Of a DNA stretch of 37,478 nucleotides, positions 18,077-26,009 are shown piece by piece. The DNA lies in assembly GCF_030824455.1 (NCBI RefSeq), contig NZ_JAVBXR010000016.1, forward strand, positions 1-37,478, given 5' to 3'. The stretch comes from Desulfobulbus sp. (GTDB lineage: Bacteria; Desulfobacterota; Desulfobulbia; Desulfobulbales; Desulfobulbaceae). A program made the translations under genes and the position numbers. Position 1 is the stretch's first letter. Each line of letters begins with the position of its first letter. The notes beneath the pieces are model-generated. The model was not told the origin of the DNA, ran no database searches, and saw only the letters and a list, made by a program, of their open reading frames with translations.

Positions 18077-20692
18077 TCACTGATCGTTGTTCATCCCCCG
18101 CAGCGGGGCCATGACGCCCACCAGCTTTGCCGGCAGCTTAGGCAAGCCGCTGATCAACGACACCACCACCGACGCCATATAGGGTATGGCCTGGATGCCC
18201 AGCACCAGCGTCCAGATGCGGATGTCCAGCATATCGCCGTCCTTCCGCAGCAGAACGCCGACAATGGCTAGGCAGAGCGCCACAGTGAACAGCAGTTCCT
18301 CGCGGGCGTCTCCCAGCGCCTTGGAAAAGGCGTTGGCCTGCGCATTTTTCGGAGTGCGGAAAAAACCGATTTTGCGGGTGATAAAACCGGTAAGCATGGC
18401 CCGGGCAATGGTGTGCGACAGGGCCAGCCCGGCCAGACCGGCGGCGAGGCTCTGCCGGCGGGAGGCGGTCAACCGGCTGCGATAGAGGAAGAACATCTTG
18501 AAGCTTTTGAAAAAGAACAGCACCACCGGCAGGCAGGCAAAGACAATATGCGGCGGCGACAGGTAATCAGGAAACATGATCATGCCGCAGGACCAAGCCA
18601 AGGCGAGGACGTTGAACAGCATGTTGATGCCGTCGGCGAACCAGGGCAGCCAGCCGGCCAGGAAATGGTACCGCTGGCCGCGGGTGAGCTTGGTTTTGTC
18701 TAAGCCGAACATTGCCATCATGTGGTGGCGAAGGATAAGCACCGAGCCGTAGGCCCACCGGAAGCGTTGTTTCTTATAGTCAAGAAAGGTGTCGGGCATC
18801 AACCCTTTGCCAAAACTGTAGGGCACGTAACAGGCGTCGTAACCCTTCTCAAAGATGCGCAATCCCAGCTCCGCGTCCTCGGTGATGCACCATTCGGCCC
18901 AGCCGCCCACCTCGTCGAGCACCGTGCGGCGCACCATGGTCATGGTGCCGTGCTGGATGATGGCGTTGCGCTCGTTGCGGGTCACCATGCCAATCTGAAA
19001 AAATCCTCGGTATTCGGCCAGACACATGGCCTTGAAAGTGTTCTCGTCTCCGTCGCGGTAATCCTGCGGTCCTTGGACAATGGCCATGTTGGCGGCGGCA
19101 AAGTGGGGCGTGAACGCCCGCAGCCAGTTGGGCTCTACGATGTAATCGCTGTCGATCACCGCGACGACTTCCGCCTCGGGCGAGGTCTCCCGTAGAGCAT
19201 AGTTAAGCGCGCCGGCCTTAAATCCCGCCAACGGATCGACGTGGAAGAAACGAAAGCGCGGGCCCAAAGTCTGGCAATGGGCGGCCACCGGCTCCCAAAC
19301 CGCCGGATCCTTGGTGTTGTTGTCGATGATCAGCACCTCGAAGCGGGGATAATCAAGCGCCGCCAAGGCGTCGATGGTCTGGATCATCATGTCCGGCGGT
19401 TCGTTGTAGGCCGGCACATGGATGGAAACCATCGGTAGTTCGTCGTCGGCAATGGTTTCAACCGCTGGGTGCGGCAGGCGTCGCCATTTATGGGTCCACA
19501 GCGATTCCGCCCACTCGTGTGCCTCGGCCAGGATGACCAGAATGGCGCCGGTGGCGGCGAACAGCAGCACAACGCCGACCACCAAGGTGGAGACGGTCAT
19601 GTACTGGTGTTGAAAATCGTACACCACCCAGACGGCAAAGGTGGTGATCGCGTAGGCGATCAGGGCCAGAAAGCCCCGGCCGCGATCCAGCAGGCCTTTG
19701 CTGTCCCGGAACAGCAGCAGCAGAATAACGACAGCCAAGGCAATGCTGATGGCCGCCAACTCCCGCCAATGTGGGATACGGACGACCGGTTGAGTGAATT
19801 CAAACTTGGGCTGCCGCAGATCGTTGTAGACACCCCAGAGGCTGCCGGCCTCGCCTTCAAGATCCTTTTTCCAAATCTGGTCAAAGGCCTCCATAATGTA
19901 GTAGGTATAGTGGTTCTTCTCGGCGACGTCGAGGAAACGACGGAGAAATTTGGCCTGATTGGTTGGGCTGGCGATGGCCCCTTGGCGCATGCGCCCGCCG
20001 CTTGGCCACCCGATCTCGGAGATGACGATCTCCTTGCCCGGATAGGCCTGCTGGAGTTCTTTGTACCGCATGACGCAATAATCAACGGCTTCGTCAATGG
20101 GAATGCCTTCCCAGTAGGGCAGGAGATGGACAGCAATGAAATCCACTTTTTCAACCAGTTGGGGATATTTCAGCCAGATGTGCCAGGGCTCGGCGGTGCT
20201 CACCGGAGCCCAGATGGATTTTTTGGCGGTGTCGATGTGCTGGATCATCTGCTCAACGGTCTGGTCGGTGCGGAGCAACACTTCGTTGCCGACCAGCACC
20301 CGAATGATGTTGCGGTGGTTTTCCCGGTAGATTTTGATGAGCTTTGCGACTTCCTCCTCGTTCCGTTTGGCGTCTCGGGTAATCCAGGCCCCAAGCACCA
20401 CGTTGAGACCGCGCGCGGCGGCCAGACGAGGGATTTCGGCAAGGTTGTCTTCAACGGTATAGGCTCGCACCGCATGTACGTCCCCGGCCAGCGTTGCCAA
20501 ATCTTGATCGATTTGCTCGACTGAGGGGTAGATTTGTTTGCTGGGCGATTGCCCTTCGCGGAACGGCGAAAACGAAAATCCTTGAATTTTCGAAGGCCAG
20601 GGAGGTTCCATGTTGGGAGCATTGACCACTTTCCATAGTAATACGGCAAGGCATCCCATGATGATGGTTATAATAAGGCCGGAACGATTCAT
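18077..20692 (-). CDS. GH17-GT2 fusion, NdvB-like beta-glucan synthase
   Basis: An inner-membrane protein of 871 residues combining two activities. After one N-terminal helix comes a glycoside hydrolase family 17-like domain (about residues 30-300) with candidate acid/base in VGNEVLL (about E136) and nucleophile in ISEIGWPSGG (about E226). Several membrane helices follow, then a GT2 processive glycosyltransferase with DNN/DSDY (about 513), TEDAELG (about 602) and QRFRW (about 643). More helices close the chain. This GH17-GT2 layout is that of Pseudomonas NdvB, where the GH17 part is a glucanosyltransferase acting on beta-1,3-glucan. Synthesis of a periplasmic or exported beta-glucan is inferred. 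The frame is open to 20929; ATG 20692 is preferred because the first helix follows directly, though no clear ribosome site is seen. Confidence 0.88.
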   Translation of the reverse strand: MNRSGLIITIIMGCLAVLLWKVVNAPNMEPPWPSKIQGFSFSPFREGQSPSKQIYPSVEQIDQDLATLAGDVHAVRAYTVEDNLAEIPRLAAARGLNVVLGAWITRDAKRNEEEVAKLIKIYRENHRNIIRVLVGNEVLLRTDQTVEQMIQHIDTAKKSIWAPVSTAEPWHIWLKYPQLVEKVDFIAVHLLPYWEGIPIDEAVDYCVMRYKELQQAYPGKEIVISEIGWPSGGRMRQGAIASPTNQAKFLRRFLDVAEKNHYTYYIMEAFDQIWKKDLEGEAGSLWGVYNDLRQPKFEFTQPVVRIPHWRELAAISIALAVVILLLLFRDSKGLLDRGRGFLALIAYAITTFAVWVVYDFQHQYMTVSTLVVGVVLLFAATGAILVILAEAHEWAESLWTHKWRRLPHPAVETIADDELPMVSIHVPAYNEPPDMMIQTIDALAALDYPRFEVLIIDNNTKDPAVWEPVAAHCQTLGPRFRFFHVDPLAGFKAGALNYALRETSPEAEVVAVIDSDYIVEPNWLRAFTPHFAAANMAIVQGPQDYRDGDENTFKAMCLAEYRGFFQIGMVTRNERNAIIQHGTMTMVRRTVLDEVGGWAEWCITEDAELGLRIFEKGYDACYVPYSFGKGLMPDTFLDYKKQRFRWAYGSVLILRHHMMAMFGLDKTKLTRGQRYHFLAGWLPWFADGINMLFNVLALAWSCGMIMFPDYLSPPHIVFACLPVVLFFFKSFKMFFLYRSRLTASRRQSLAAGLAGLALSHTIARAMLTGFITRKIGFFRTPKNAQANAFSKALGDAREELLFTVALCLAIVGVLLRKDGDMLDIRIWTLVLGIQAIPYMASVVVSLISGLPKLPAKLVGVMAPLRGMNNDQ

Positions 20693-20782
20693 AGCGCGGA
20701 GGTCAGGGTGAGAGTATTGGTGTGGATCGGTTGAGTGGATTCTGGCAACATGATCCGCCATGCAGACGAGGGCGGCAAAGCA

Positions 20783-20799
20783 TCGTGTATCATACACGA
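20783..20799. promoter_or_regulatory. Palindromic candidate operator
   Basis: TCGTGTAT-C-ATACACGA is a perfect palindrome with 8-base arms around one base. It is 91 bases upstream of the glucan synthase start and contains TATGAT (5 of 6 to a -10 box) on the minus strand. No convincing -35 lies at the right distance. Size and symmetry fit a dimeric repressor site, but no regulator is known. Confidence 0.4.
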
Positions 20800-20830
20800 C
20801 AAAATGTAAAAAAAATGCAAAACAATCAGC

Positions 20831-20868
20831 ATGGCGCCGAGGAAAAAGGCGGATGTTCTCGGCGCCAT
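20831..20868 (-). terminator. Possible terminator downstream of recO
   Basis: ATGGCGCCGAG (20831-20841) pairs perfectly with CTCGGCGCCAT (20858-20868). On the minus strand the stem is followed by a T-rich stretch, but the first T-run starts several bases away, so termination is only possible. It would end the surA-rodZ-recO transcript before the glucan synthase promoter. Confidence 0.4.
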
Positions 20869-21037
20869 CAGGTTGTGCGCCGGCGCTTTCTTTCGCCGGA
20901 CGTCCATGGCCGGGCGGAGGAGAAATCAACGCGGCAAGGCGGCAGCAGTTGAATAAATGAAAACCTTTGGACAGTCAAGCGGCATCTCGCCTAGTGAAGC
21001 GGGAAAAAGGGGAGGATTGGGCGCTTGCGTGCTGCTC

Positions 21038-21808
21038 TCAGGAGGCTCCGGCGAGGAGGGAGCGGGTTGCTGTCCAGGAGTGGATGTCCTGCTGCAGCAG
21101 GTGAAGGGTGTAGTAATGCAGCGCATCCATGGCCTCGATAACGCCTTGGCGTGAGATTTGCAACCGAGTGAGGCGTTCCAGGGCGGTAGATTGGGCGCTG
21201 GCGAGCAGGCGGAGCGTTTGCACCGACAATCGCGGCGAAACCCTGGCGGCAAGCGGATTACAGGCGTTGCAGGCGAGCGAGCCGCCGCCAGGGGCAAGCG
21301 CGTAGGCATGCCCGGGGCTCACAGGCTGACCACAGAGTCCGCACTGGTCGAGTTCGGGACGATAGCCGATTGCCGCGAGGAGGCGCAGGTGGAAGAACAC
21401 CATGATCTTCTGCGGGGCCTTGTCTGCGCACAAGGCGGTCAACGCCCATTGCAGCAAGGCGTAGAGGCGCGGGTCCGGGTCGTTCTCGCGGGTAAAGCGC
21501 AAGAGCAATTCGCAAAGATGCATGGCGGCGGCGTATCGGCGGAAATCCATGCGAAGGGGAAGGTGGGCGCAGAGGAGTTCAGCTTCGCTGATGAAATAGA
21601 GTCCGGCCGGATCGCGCGGCGGGCGATACAAAAGCCGCAGGTGAGAGAAGGGTTCGAGCTTGTTAACAAATCGTTTTTTACTGCTTTGCGCCCCTTTGGC
21701 GATGCCGGTAATGCGTCCCAGCTCAGGGCTGTAGAATGTGACCAATTTGTCGGATTCGCTGTGTTCGGCAATCCTGACGACAAAGCCGCAGGTGCTGCAA
21801 GTGTTCAC
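21038..21808 (-). CDS. recO: DNA repair protein RecO
   Basis: RecO works with RecR (and RecF) to load RecA on SSB-coated single-stranded DNA in gap repair. The 256-residue protein has the N-terminal OB domain (MNTCSTCGFVVRIAEHSESDKLVTFYSPELGRITGIAKGA), a helical middle, and a zinc finger with CGLCG (about residue 155) and CNACNP (about 180). Length matches the family. The start is GTG 21808, which overlaps the stop of the upstream rodZ-like gene by 4 bases (GTGA), so translation is coupled. It is last of the probable surA-rodZ-recO transcript. Confidence 0.93.
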   Translation of the reverse strand: MNTCSTCGFVVRIAEHSESDKLVTFYSPELGRITGIAKGAQSSKKRFVNKLEPFSHLRLLYRPPRDPAGLYFISEAELLCAHLPLRMDFRRYAAAMHLCELLLRFTRENDPDPRLYALLQWALTALCADKAPQKIMVFFHLRLLAAIGYRPELDQCGLCGQPVSPGHAYALAPGGGSLACNACNPLAARVSPRLSVQTLRLLASAQSTALERLTRLQISRQGVIEAMDALHYYTLHLLQQDIHSWTATRSLLAGAS

Positions 21809-22584
21809 GGCGCGGCTTTGGTGGTCGGCAGGCGGAGGAGGTAACGGCCTTCAGTGTTCGGGGGAAACGGCAATGACTCGCCGTTGAACTGCAGTTCAAC
21901 GCTGTCTGGTTGAAAGAATTCAAGCTGGATGCTTTGCGCGGCCTCCCACTGCATGGTTGAGCCTTTGGCATAAAATTGTTCAAGCGGGGGCTGGCTGTCG
22001 AGCGCAATGACAATGCGGCTGTCTTTAGAGAACACCGCTTGCAAGGATAGGGATGCGCGCTGCGTCCCGGAACTGGTGGAAGGATCGGCCGGGTGAAAGG
22101 CGTTGCTTGCGGGTGAGGAAGGGGTGAGGGTTTGCGTGGTGAATAAGTTGAGCGGATTCCAGGAAAAATAGAGAATAAAACCTGTAAACGAGACAACGAT
22201 CAGCGTCAACAAGACGCCTGCGACGGCCGCTGAGGAAAAATGGGTTGGCTCCGCCAGTTTGCTGGGCCGAAGTGAATGCTCAATGCGGCATTGTTGCATA
22301 GGGGGCAGCGGTGATTTGCTCCCGCCATTGCGGGCGCTGAAAAATTGATCGGCGACCCCGCGGCCGTCCTGCCCTAAAAATTGCGCGTAGAGAATGATCA
22401 GCCCTCTGGCAAAGGCATCGGCCGGGAGTTTTTCGTACTCCATCGCTTCGATGGCGCGAAGATTGGCCAAAGAAATGCGAGTGTCTGCGGCAACGTCTTC
22501 AAGGGTCAACGATTCCTCCAGGCGACATTGCCTGAGCTGTTCGCCGACGGGTTGCTGCTCAGTGGGTAGGTCGGTTGGTTTCAT
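21805..22584 (-). CDS. rodZ: RodZ-like helix-turn-helix membrane protein
   Basis: RodZ links the MreB cytoskeleton to the cell wall machinery and sets rod shape. The 259-residue protein has an N-terminal cytoplasmic helix-turn-helix (VGEQLRQCRLEESLTLEDVAADTRI, with LRAIEAMEYEKLPADAFARGLI), typical of the HTH_25 fold. A basic/polar linker leads to one membrane helix (about residues 119-139). A Ser/Thr/Pro-rich periplasmic stretch and a C-terminal DUF4115-like beta domain follow (LQAVFSKDSRIVIALDSQP...LEFFQPDSVELQFNGESL). Length is short compared with E. coli RodZ (337). It sits 107 bases after surA and overlaps recO. No mreBCD is nearby, so the cellular role is inferred from the family. Confidence 0.85.
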   Translation of the reverse strand: MKPTDLPTEQQPVGEQLRQCRLEESLTLEDVAADTRISLANLRAIEAMEYEKLPADAFARGLIILYAQFLGQDGRGVADQFFSARNGGSKSPLPPMQQCRIEHSLRPSKLAEPTHFSSAAVAGVLLTLIVVSFTGFILYFSWNPLNLFTTQTLTPSSPASNAFHPADPSTSSGTQRASLSLQAVFSKDSRIVIALDSQPPLEQFYAKGSTMQWEAAQSIQLEFFQPDSVELQFNGESLPFPPNTEGRYLLRLPTTKAAP

Positions 22585-22691
22585 GGCAACGCCTTCACCG
22601 CAAGGCAGCTTGAATGCTGTCTGCTGTGATTGATGCTGATCCGGATAAGGATCAATGGCAGGACAGAGCCTGTGCCCGGTCGGGAAATGCG

Positions 22692-23660
22692 TTAGAGGAT
22701 TTTGATGTAGGCTTGGTCGCGAATTGATTTCAGCCAGTCCTTGAAACGCGCTTCCATTGCCTGTTGCGAGAGCTTCTCACGGATCTCCTCTTTGACAGAC
22801 TCGTAAGGAACTTTGGCCACGATCTTACCTTCCTGGCCGGAAACAAGTTTGAAAAAGTGATACCCGTTGTCGGCTTCGACGATGGGACTGATTTCGCCTG
22901 ACTTGAGGCCGACAACGGCGTCGCGCATGAATGGGGCCATTTCGTCTTTTTGAAAGCTTCCCAGGTCCCCTCCGTCGGCAGCGGAAGGCAGATCCGAGTA
23001 TTTGCGGGCCAATTCTTTGAAATCCTTGCCGTCTTCGGCCAGATCATGGGCTTTTTTCGCTTTGCTCTTGGCTTCTTCCTGGGTGGGCGTCGCGGAGCCC
23101 CAAAGGCAACCAATCTGCAGGAGGTAGTAACCGCCGCCGCCGACCTGTTCGGTGTAGTTGGCGTGGTAGTCATCGAGGATTTTATCTTCAGTGACAACCA
23201 CCTTGGTTCGCACCTCATGATTGATCAACTTGGAGCTGAGAATCTGTTCCCGCAGTTCCTCTTTGTACTGTTTTTCATTCATTCCCATGGCGGTCATTTC
23301 CTTGCGGAACTGTTCCATGGTGGTCTTGTTGTTGGCCAGCACACGTTGCAGCGCGGCGTCGACTTCCTGGTCGCTGACCTGGATGTTGAGTTTCTTGGCC
23401 TCCTGCACCATCAATTTTTTGTCGATCAGTTTGTCGATGACGGTGCTGCGGGCCTGTTGCAACGTTTCGGCCAACCGGTCTGCAGGCGTTTCTTCGGTGA
23501 TTTTTTTGAAAAAAGAACGACCAAGTTCGTTGACCTCGGACAGGGTGATCGTATCTTCGTTAACAATGGCGACGCTGCGGTCAACGACGTTGGCGTGCGA
23601 GACCGTCGACAGGGTAAGCAGGCAGGCTAAGACGGCGAAAATGAGGATTCGTGGGGCCAT
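22692..23660 (-). CDS. surA: Periplasmic chaperone / peptidylprolyl isomerase SurA
   Basis: SurA escorts unfolded outer-membrane porins across the periplasm to the BAM complex. The 322-residue protein has a signal peptide (about residues 1-23, ending SHA), the N-terminal SurA domain (VVDRSVAIVNEDTITLSEVNEL, and helices up to about residue 170), and a single parvulin domain (about 180-280; ARKYSDLPSAADGGDLGSF, EADNGYHFFKLV). A C-terminal helix follows. E. coli SurA has two parvulin domains in 428 residues, so this is the one-parvulin type common outside enterics. The start ATG 23660 gives an intact signal peptide but no good ribosome site is visible. It is first of surA-rodZ-recO and divergent from the flagellar-type gene. 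Confidence 0.92.
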   Translation of the reverse strand: MAPRILIFAVLACLLTLSTVSHANVVDRSVAIVNEDTITLSEVNELGRSFFKKITEETPADRLAETLQQARSTVIDKLIDKKLMVQEAKKLNIQVSDQEVDAALQRVLANNKTTMEQFRKEMTAMGMNEKQYKEELREQILSSKLINHEVRTKVVVTEDKILDDYHANYTEQVGGGGYYLLQIGCLWGSATPTQEEAKSKAKKAHDLAEDGKDFKELARKYSDLPSAADGGDLGSFQKDEMAPFMRDAVVGLKSGEISPIVEADNGYHFFKLVSGQEGKIVAKVPYESVKEEIREKLSQQAMEARFKDWLKSIRDQAYIKIL

Positions 23661-23814
23661 GGCGTCATGAGAGGGAAGGTGTTGTTGATCGGGAGCAAGG
23701 CGAGACGTTGCGTTGTTTACGCAAAACTATCTACCCGGAAGAGGGTAAAGGCGCAACGGTTTTCCGGAGAGCCGCCGGAGCGGTTGTTATAATTGTGTGG
23801 CTTGTCTTGCCAGG

Positions 23815-23830
23815 TGGCGCTTATCTTGCT
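23815..23830 (+). promoter_or_regulatory. Sigma-54 (-24/-12) promoter
   Basis: TGGCGCTTATCTTGCT matches TGGCACGNNNNTTGCW with GG and GC 12 bases apart, the required spacing; only the fifth base and one flanking base differ. It ends 50 bases before ATG 23880, giving a leader of roughly 40 bases. Sigma-54 commonly drives flagellar rod and hook genes, which fits the gene downstream. Confidence 0.82.
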
Positions 23831-23879
23831 AGGATAAACAGAGAAAGATTCTTGACGTGCAACATCAGGGAGGAACGCA

Positions 23880-24233
23880 ATGATTTCAGGTGTCCAGTCA
23901 GCCTTGTCCGGCCTGCAGGCCTTTACAACGAAAATTGAGAAGAATGCAAACAATATTGCCAATATGAACACCGATGGGTTCAAAAAGGATCGGGTGTTGT
24001 TGTCAGCCCAGGCGCCGCAGGGCGTGAAGGCCACCGTTGAGCAGGTTGACGAGCCGGGGGCAATGGGTGCTGAACCCAGCGATCAAGGCGAAGTCATGAC
24101 CGAGTTGTCCAACGTCGATCTTGGCGAAGAAATACCAGATATGCTGCTCAATAGCCATGGATACGCCGCAAACTTGAAAAGTTTGCGCGCTGCTGACGAC
24201 ATGATGCAAAGTGTGCTCGACATCAAAGCGTGA
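23880..24233 (+). CDS. Short FlgC-like flagellar rod protein
   Basis: A 117-residue protein with both ends of the flagellar rod/hook family. The N-terminal rod motif reads SALSGLQAFTTKIEKNANNIANMNTDGFKK, here cited in two parts for its ANNIANMNTDGFK core at residues 22-35. The C-terminal part (VDLGEEIPDMLLNSHGYAANLKSL then AADDMMQSVLDIKA) corresponds to the Flg_bbr_C region of FlgC. The loop between is short, making the protein smaller than FlgC (about 134-150). Such proteins are exported by the flagellar type III system and need no signal peptide. GGGAGGAA precedes ATG 23880, and a sigma-54 promoter lies upstream. No other flagellar gene is adjacent, so it could be an accessory rod part or a paralogue of FlgC. 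Confidence 0.82.
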   Translation: MISGVQSALSGLQAFTTKIEKNANNIANMNTDGFKKDRVLLSAQAPQGVKATVEQVDEPGAMGAEPSDQGEVMTELSNVDLGEEIPDMLLNSHGYAANLKSLRAADDMMQSVLDIKA

Positions 24234-24312
24234 TTGCGAAAAAGAAATGCAAATGACGAAAGCGGCAGTCCGGCCGTTGATGGAAACCTTCAGTGCAGAC
24301 AAGGGGTTTGAC

Positions 24313-24804
24313 ATGAACAAGGGCAAAGGTGCGCTCAGATTGATTGGTCTGGTTTTATGTTTTGTCGTGCTCTCCGTGCAGGCCCAAGGGGCGGTGAGCA
24401 TGCCTGCTTTTTCTCTGCCTGCGGCGGCCGACGGCGCCGTTGTCGCCAGTGAAGCGTATCGCGGCAAGGCCATGCTGATCACCTTTTTTGCCACTTGGTG
24501 TCCGCCGTGTCTGCAGGAGATCCCGGCTTTAAAGGAACTGCAAACCAAATTCGACCCGCAGGGCTTTGCCGTGGTTGCGCTCTCGGTGGACGAAGGAGGG
24601 GCTGGGACGGTGGCGCAGTTGATGAAAAAGACGGGGATCAACTATCAAGTGCTGATGGCGGACCAGGCGACAACCCGAAATTTTGGCGGCGTGGCGGCTA
24701 TCCCCACTTCGTTTTTGGTCAATAAACATGGTCAGGTGGTAAAAAAATACCCTGGTTTCGTGCCGCACGGCTTGCTTGAAAGGGATATTGAATCAGTGCT
24801 TTGA
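24313..24804 (+). CDS. TlpA-like periplasmic thioredoxin
   Basis: A 163-residue membrane-anchored or secreted thioredoxin-fold protein (TlpA/ResA group) that reduces or exchanges disulfides in the periplasm, often for cytochrome c maturation. The N-terminal hydrophobic segment (IGLVLCFVVLSVQAQG) is a signal peptide or anchor. The catalytic motif ATWCPPCLQEIPAL lies near residue 60, then VVALSVDEGG and the cis-proline loop VAAIPTSFLVNKHG. The frame is open to 24211, but ATG 24313 behind AAGGGG gives the signal peptide. About 80 bases follow the rod-like gene, so co-transcription is possible though the functions differ. The exact partner is unknown. Confidence 0.88.
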   Translation: MNKGKGALRLIGLVLCFVVLSVQAQGAVSMPAFSLPAAADGAVVASEAYRGKAMLITFFATWCPPCLQEIPALKELQTKFDPQGFAVVALSVDEGGAGTVAQLMKKTGINYQVLMADQATTRNFGGVAAIPTSFLVNKHGQVVKKYPGFVPHGLLERDIESVL

Positions 24805-24840
24805 GCGTCGTCGCGCTTAACCTTGCGCGGTGGATTGGTG

Positions 24841-24869
24841 TTGACATTCCCGATGGTATTTCTTAAATT
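24841..24869 (+). promoter_or_regulatory. Sigma-70-type promoter for small secreted protein
   Basis: TTGACA at 24841-24846, a 17-base spacer and TAAATT (4 of 6) at 24864-24869. It lies 61 bases before ATG 24931. The -35 is perfect and the spacing ideal, so an independent, probably constitutive promoter is likely. Confidence 0.65.
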
Positions 24870-24930
24870 GTGGCACTGGAAAGAGGCAACTGGTTTGGTT
24901 TGTACAACCCATTTCATAAAGGAGACTACC

Positions 24931-25116
24931 ATGAAAAAAATTGTAATCGCTATGATGGCTGCTGCTTTTGTATTAAGCGCAGGTGCAGTTTTTGCCGCCA
25001 AGTGCACTGTTGACAGCGTTGACGGAACCAAAGTGACTGTAACCTGCGACAAGGTTGATGTTAAAGCCGGCGACAGCGTAACCATGAAGGCCAAAAAAGG
25101 CTTGGAAGGTTGTTGA
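24931..25116 (+). CDS. Small secreted three-cysteine protein
   Basis: A 61-residue precursor with a strong signal peptide (MKKIVIAMMAAAFVLSAGAVFA) and a mature part of about 39 residues starting AKCTVDSVDGTKVTVTCDK. It carries three cysteines (about residues 24, 39 and the terminal 61) and ends GLEGC. The valine/lysine-rich VDVKAGDSVTMKAKK looks like a small beta-barrel or KOW-like fold. I recognise a family of small secreted proteins of this shape in Geobacter-like bacteria, but assign no function. AAAGGAG precedes ATG 24931, a promoter lies upstream, and a good terminator follows: it is a monocistronic, likely well expressed gene. The stop TGA is followed at once by TAG. With a terminal cysteine, binding of a metal or a redox role is possible but not shown. 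Confidence 0.82.
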   Translation: MKKIVIAMMAAAFVLSAGAVFAAKCTVDSVDGTKVTVTCDKVDVKAGDSVTMKAKKGLEGC

Positions 25117-25145
25117 TAGCCTGACGATTTTTTGTTGTATGCAAG

Positions 25146-25179
25146 AGCGGGCCGATGCAAATCGACCCGCTTTTTTTTT
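25146..25179 (+). terminator. Intrinsic terminator of the small secreted protein
   Basis: AGCGGG (25146-25151) pairs with CCCGCT (25166-25171), with an inner CGAT/ATCG pair around a GCAA loop. A nine-T run follows (25171-25179). A textbook rho-independent terminator. Confidence 0.92.
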
Positions 25180-25316
25180 ATCCATAGACAGGCATGGCAT
25201 CGTAGCGTAAAGATTCCTGCTTGTTTGTCGCTTAGGGCGCGGAGGCGCGTCGCCGCAACTTTCGCCGTTCTTTGTTTTTTTGAGAGCATCATCTTCCTTG
25301 CAGAGAGAGACCCACC

Positions 25317-26009
25317 ATGGACCCACAGACCTTGCCGGCGCATGAACGGCAACTGTACAACGCCATCAAAGATCGTTATACCGTAGCGTTCGAGCCGCTC
25401 AGAATTAAAGAGCATAAGCTGCAGTTGCTCAAAATCACCGATTTAGAGCAAATTCTGGAGGGCAAGGATCCGTTGAAGGACGTATCCACCTTTCCGTTCT
25501 GGATCAGGCTGTGGGAGGCGGCCATCGTCCTCTCGGAGTTTGTCGCCGGGCTGCCCTGTGAAAAAGGCGCCTCCTTGCTGGAACTTGGGGCCGGACTGGG
25601 CGCTCCGGGGTTGACTGCCGCCGCCGCCGGATTTGAGGTGACGCTGTCTGATTACGAAGAACTGATTCTTGATTTTGAACGGATCAACGCAGCGGCAAGT
25701 CACTTGGACACCGTGCGCTTTGCCATGCTGGACTGGCTCAACCCGCCAGAGATGGAGCAGTATGACGTCATTATTGGCGCTGAAATTCTTTTCCGGGAAG
25801 AATTTTTTCAACCCCTGCTGAATGTCCTTCGCCGGGCGCTCAAGCCGAACGGCGTGGTCTATCTGGCCCATGACGTCAAACGGCGCAGTCTGGAGCCCTT
25901 TCTCAAACTGGCGGAAAAAGAATATCGGATCTCGGCCTCGCAACGGAAACTGAAAAGCCTGGAAGAAGACAAAATCATTCTGCTCACCCGCCTGCAGCCG
26001 CGTGGTTGA
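25317..26009 (+). CDS. Class I SAM-dependent methyltransferase (METTL21/PrmA-like)
   Basis: A 230-residue cytoplasmic methyltransferase. The cofactor-binding motif LLELGAGLGAPGLTAAAAG (about residues 87-105) is followed by VTLSDY, DWLNPPEMEQYDVIIGAEILF and LKPNGVVYLAHDVKRR. Together with the preceding STFPFWIRLWEAAIVLSEF, this resembles the METTL21/lysine methyltransferase group (Methyltransf_16), whose known members modify protein lysines. No substrate can be read from the sequence. ATG 25317 has a GAGAG site. Separate promoter is likely because a strong terminator precedes it. 91 bases then separate it from the tetrapyrrole operon. Confidence 0.85.
   Translation: MDPQTLPAHERQLYNAIKDRYTVAFEPLRIKEHKLQLLKITDLEQILEGKDPLKDVSTFPFWIRLWEAAIVLSEFVAGLPCEKGASLLELGAGLGAPGLTAAAAGFEVTLSDYEELILDFERINAAASHLDTVRFAMLDWLNPPEMEQYDVIIGAEILFREEFFQPLLNVLRRALKPNGVVYLAHDVKRRSLEPFLKLAEKEYRISASQRKLKSLEEDKIILLTRLQPRG

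Larger units (their letters stand above)
20693..21037. other. Intergenic region between recO and glucan synthase
   Basis: Both flanking genes read on the minus strand. Two structures are described separately: a GC-rich hairpin (20831-20868), and an odd palindrome nearer the glucan synthase gene (20783-20799). The minus strand after the hairpin is T-rich (an eight-T run at 20807-20814). A minus-strand frame continuous with the glucan synthase runs through here but lacks family similarity. I see no gene. Confidence 0.4.

Noticed and set aside
18074..18086. Short palindrome CGATCA-C-TGATCG between SNF2 and glucan synthase genes
   Set aside because: It lies partly in the coding end, has too small a loop for a stable hairpin, and is likely chance.
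20693..20929. N-terminal extension of the glucan synthase frame
   Set aside because: The added residues do not resemble the family, cross a hairpin and a palindrome, and no start codon there has a ribosome site.
23795..23809. Another sigma-54-like match, TGGCTTGTCTTGCC
   Set aside because: GG and GC are 10 bases apart, not the 12 needed; the neighbouring match at 23815 has correct spacing.
24876..24893. Sigma-54-like TGGCACTGGAAAGAGGCA before the small secreted gene
   Set aside because: The spacing is 14 bases, and a good sigma-70-type promoter lies just upstream.
25114..25119. Possible selenocysteine codon: GLEGC is followed by TGA, then TAG
   Set aside because: Reading through would add one residue only (a Cys-Sec end), and a bacterial SECIS should sit within the next few dozen bases. 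The only hairpin there is the intrinsic terminator with a nine-T run. A plain stop is simpler.
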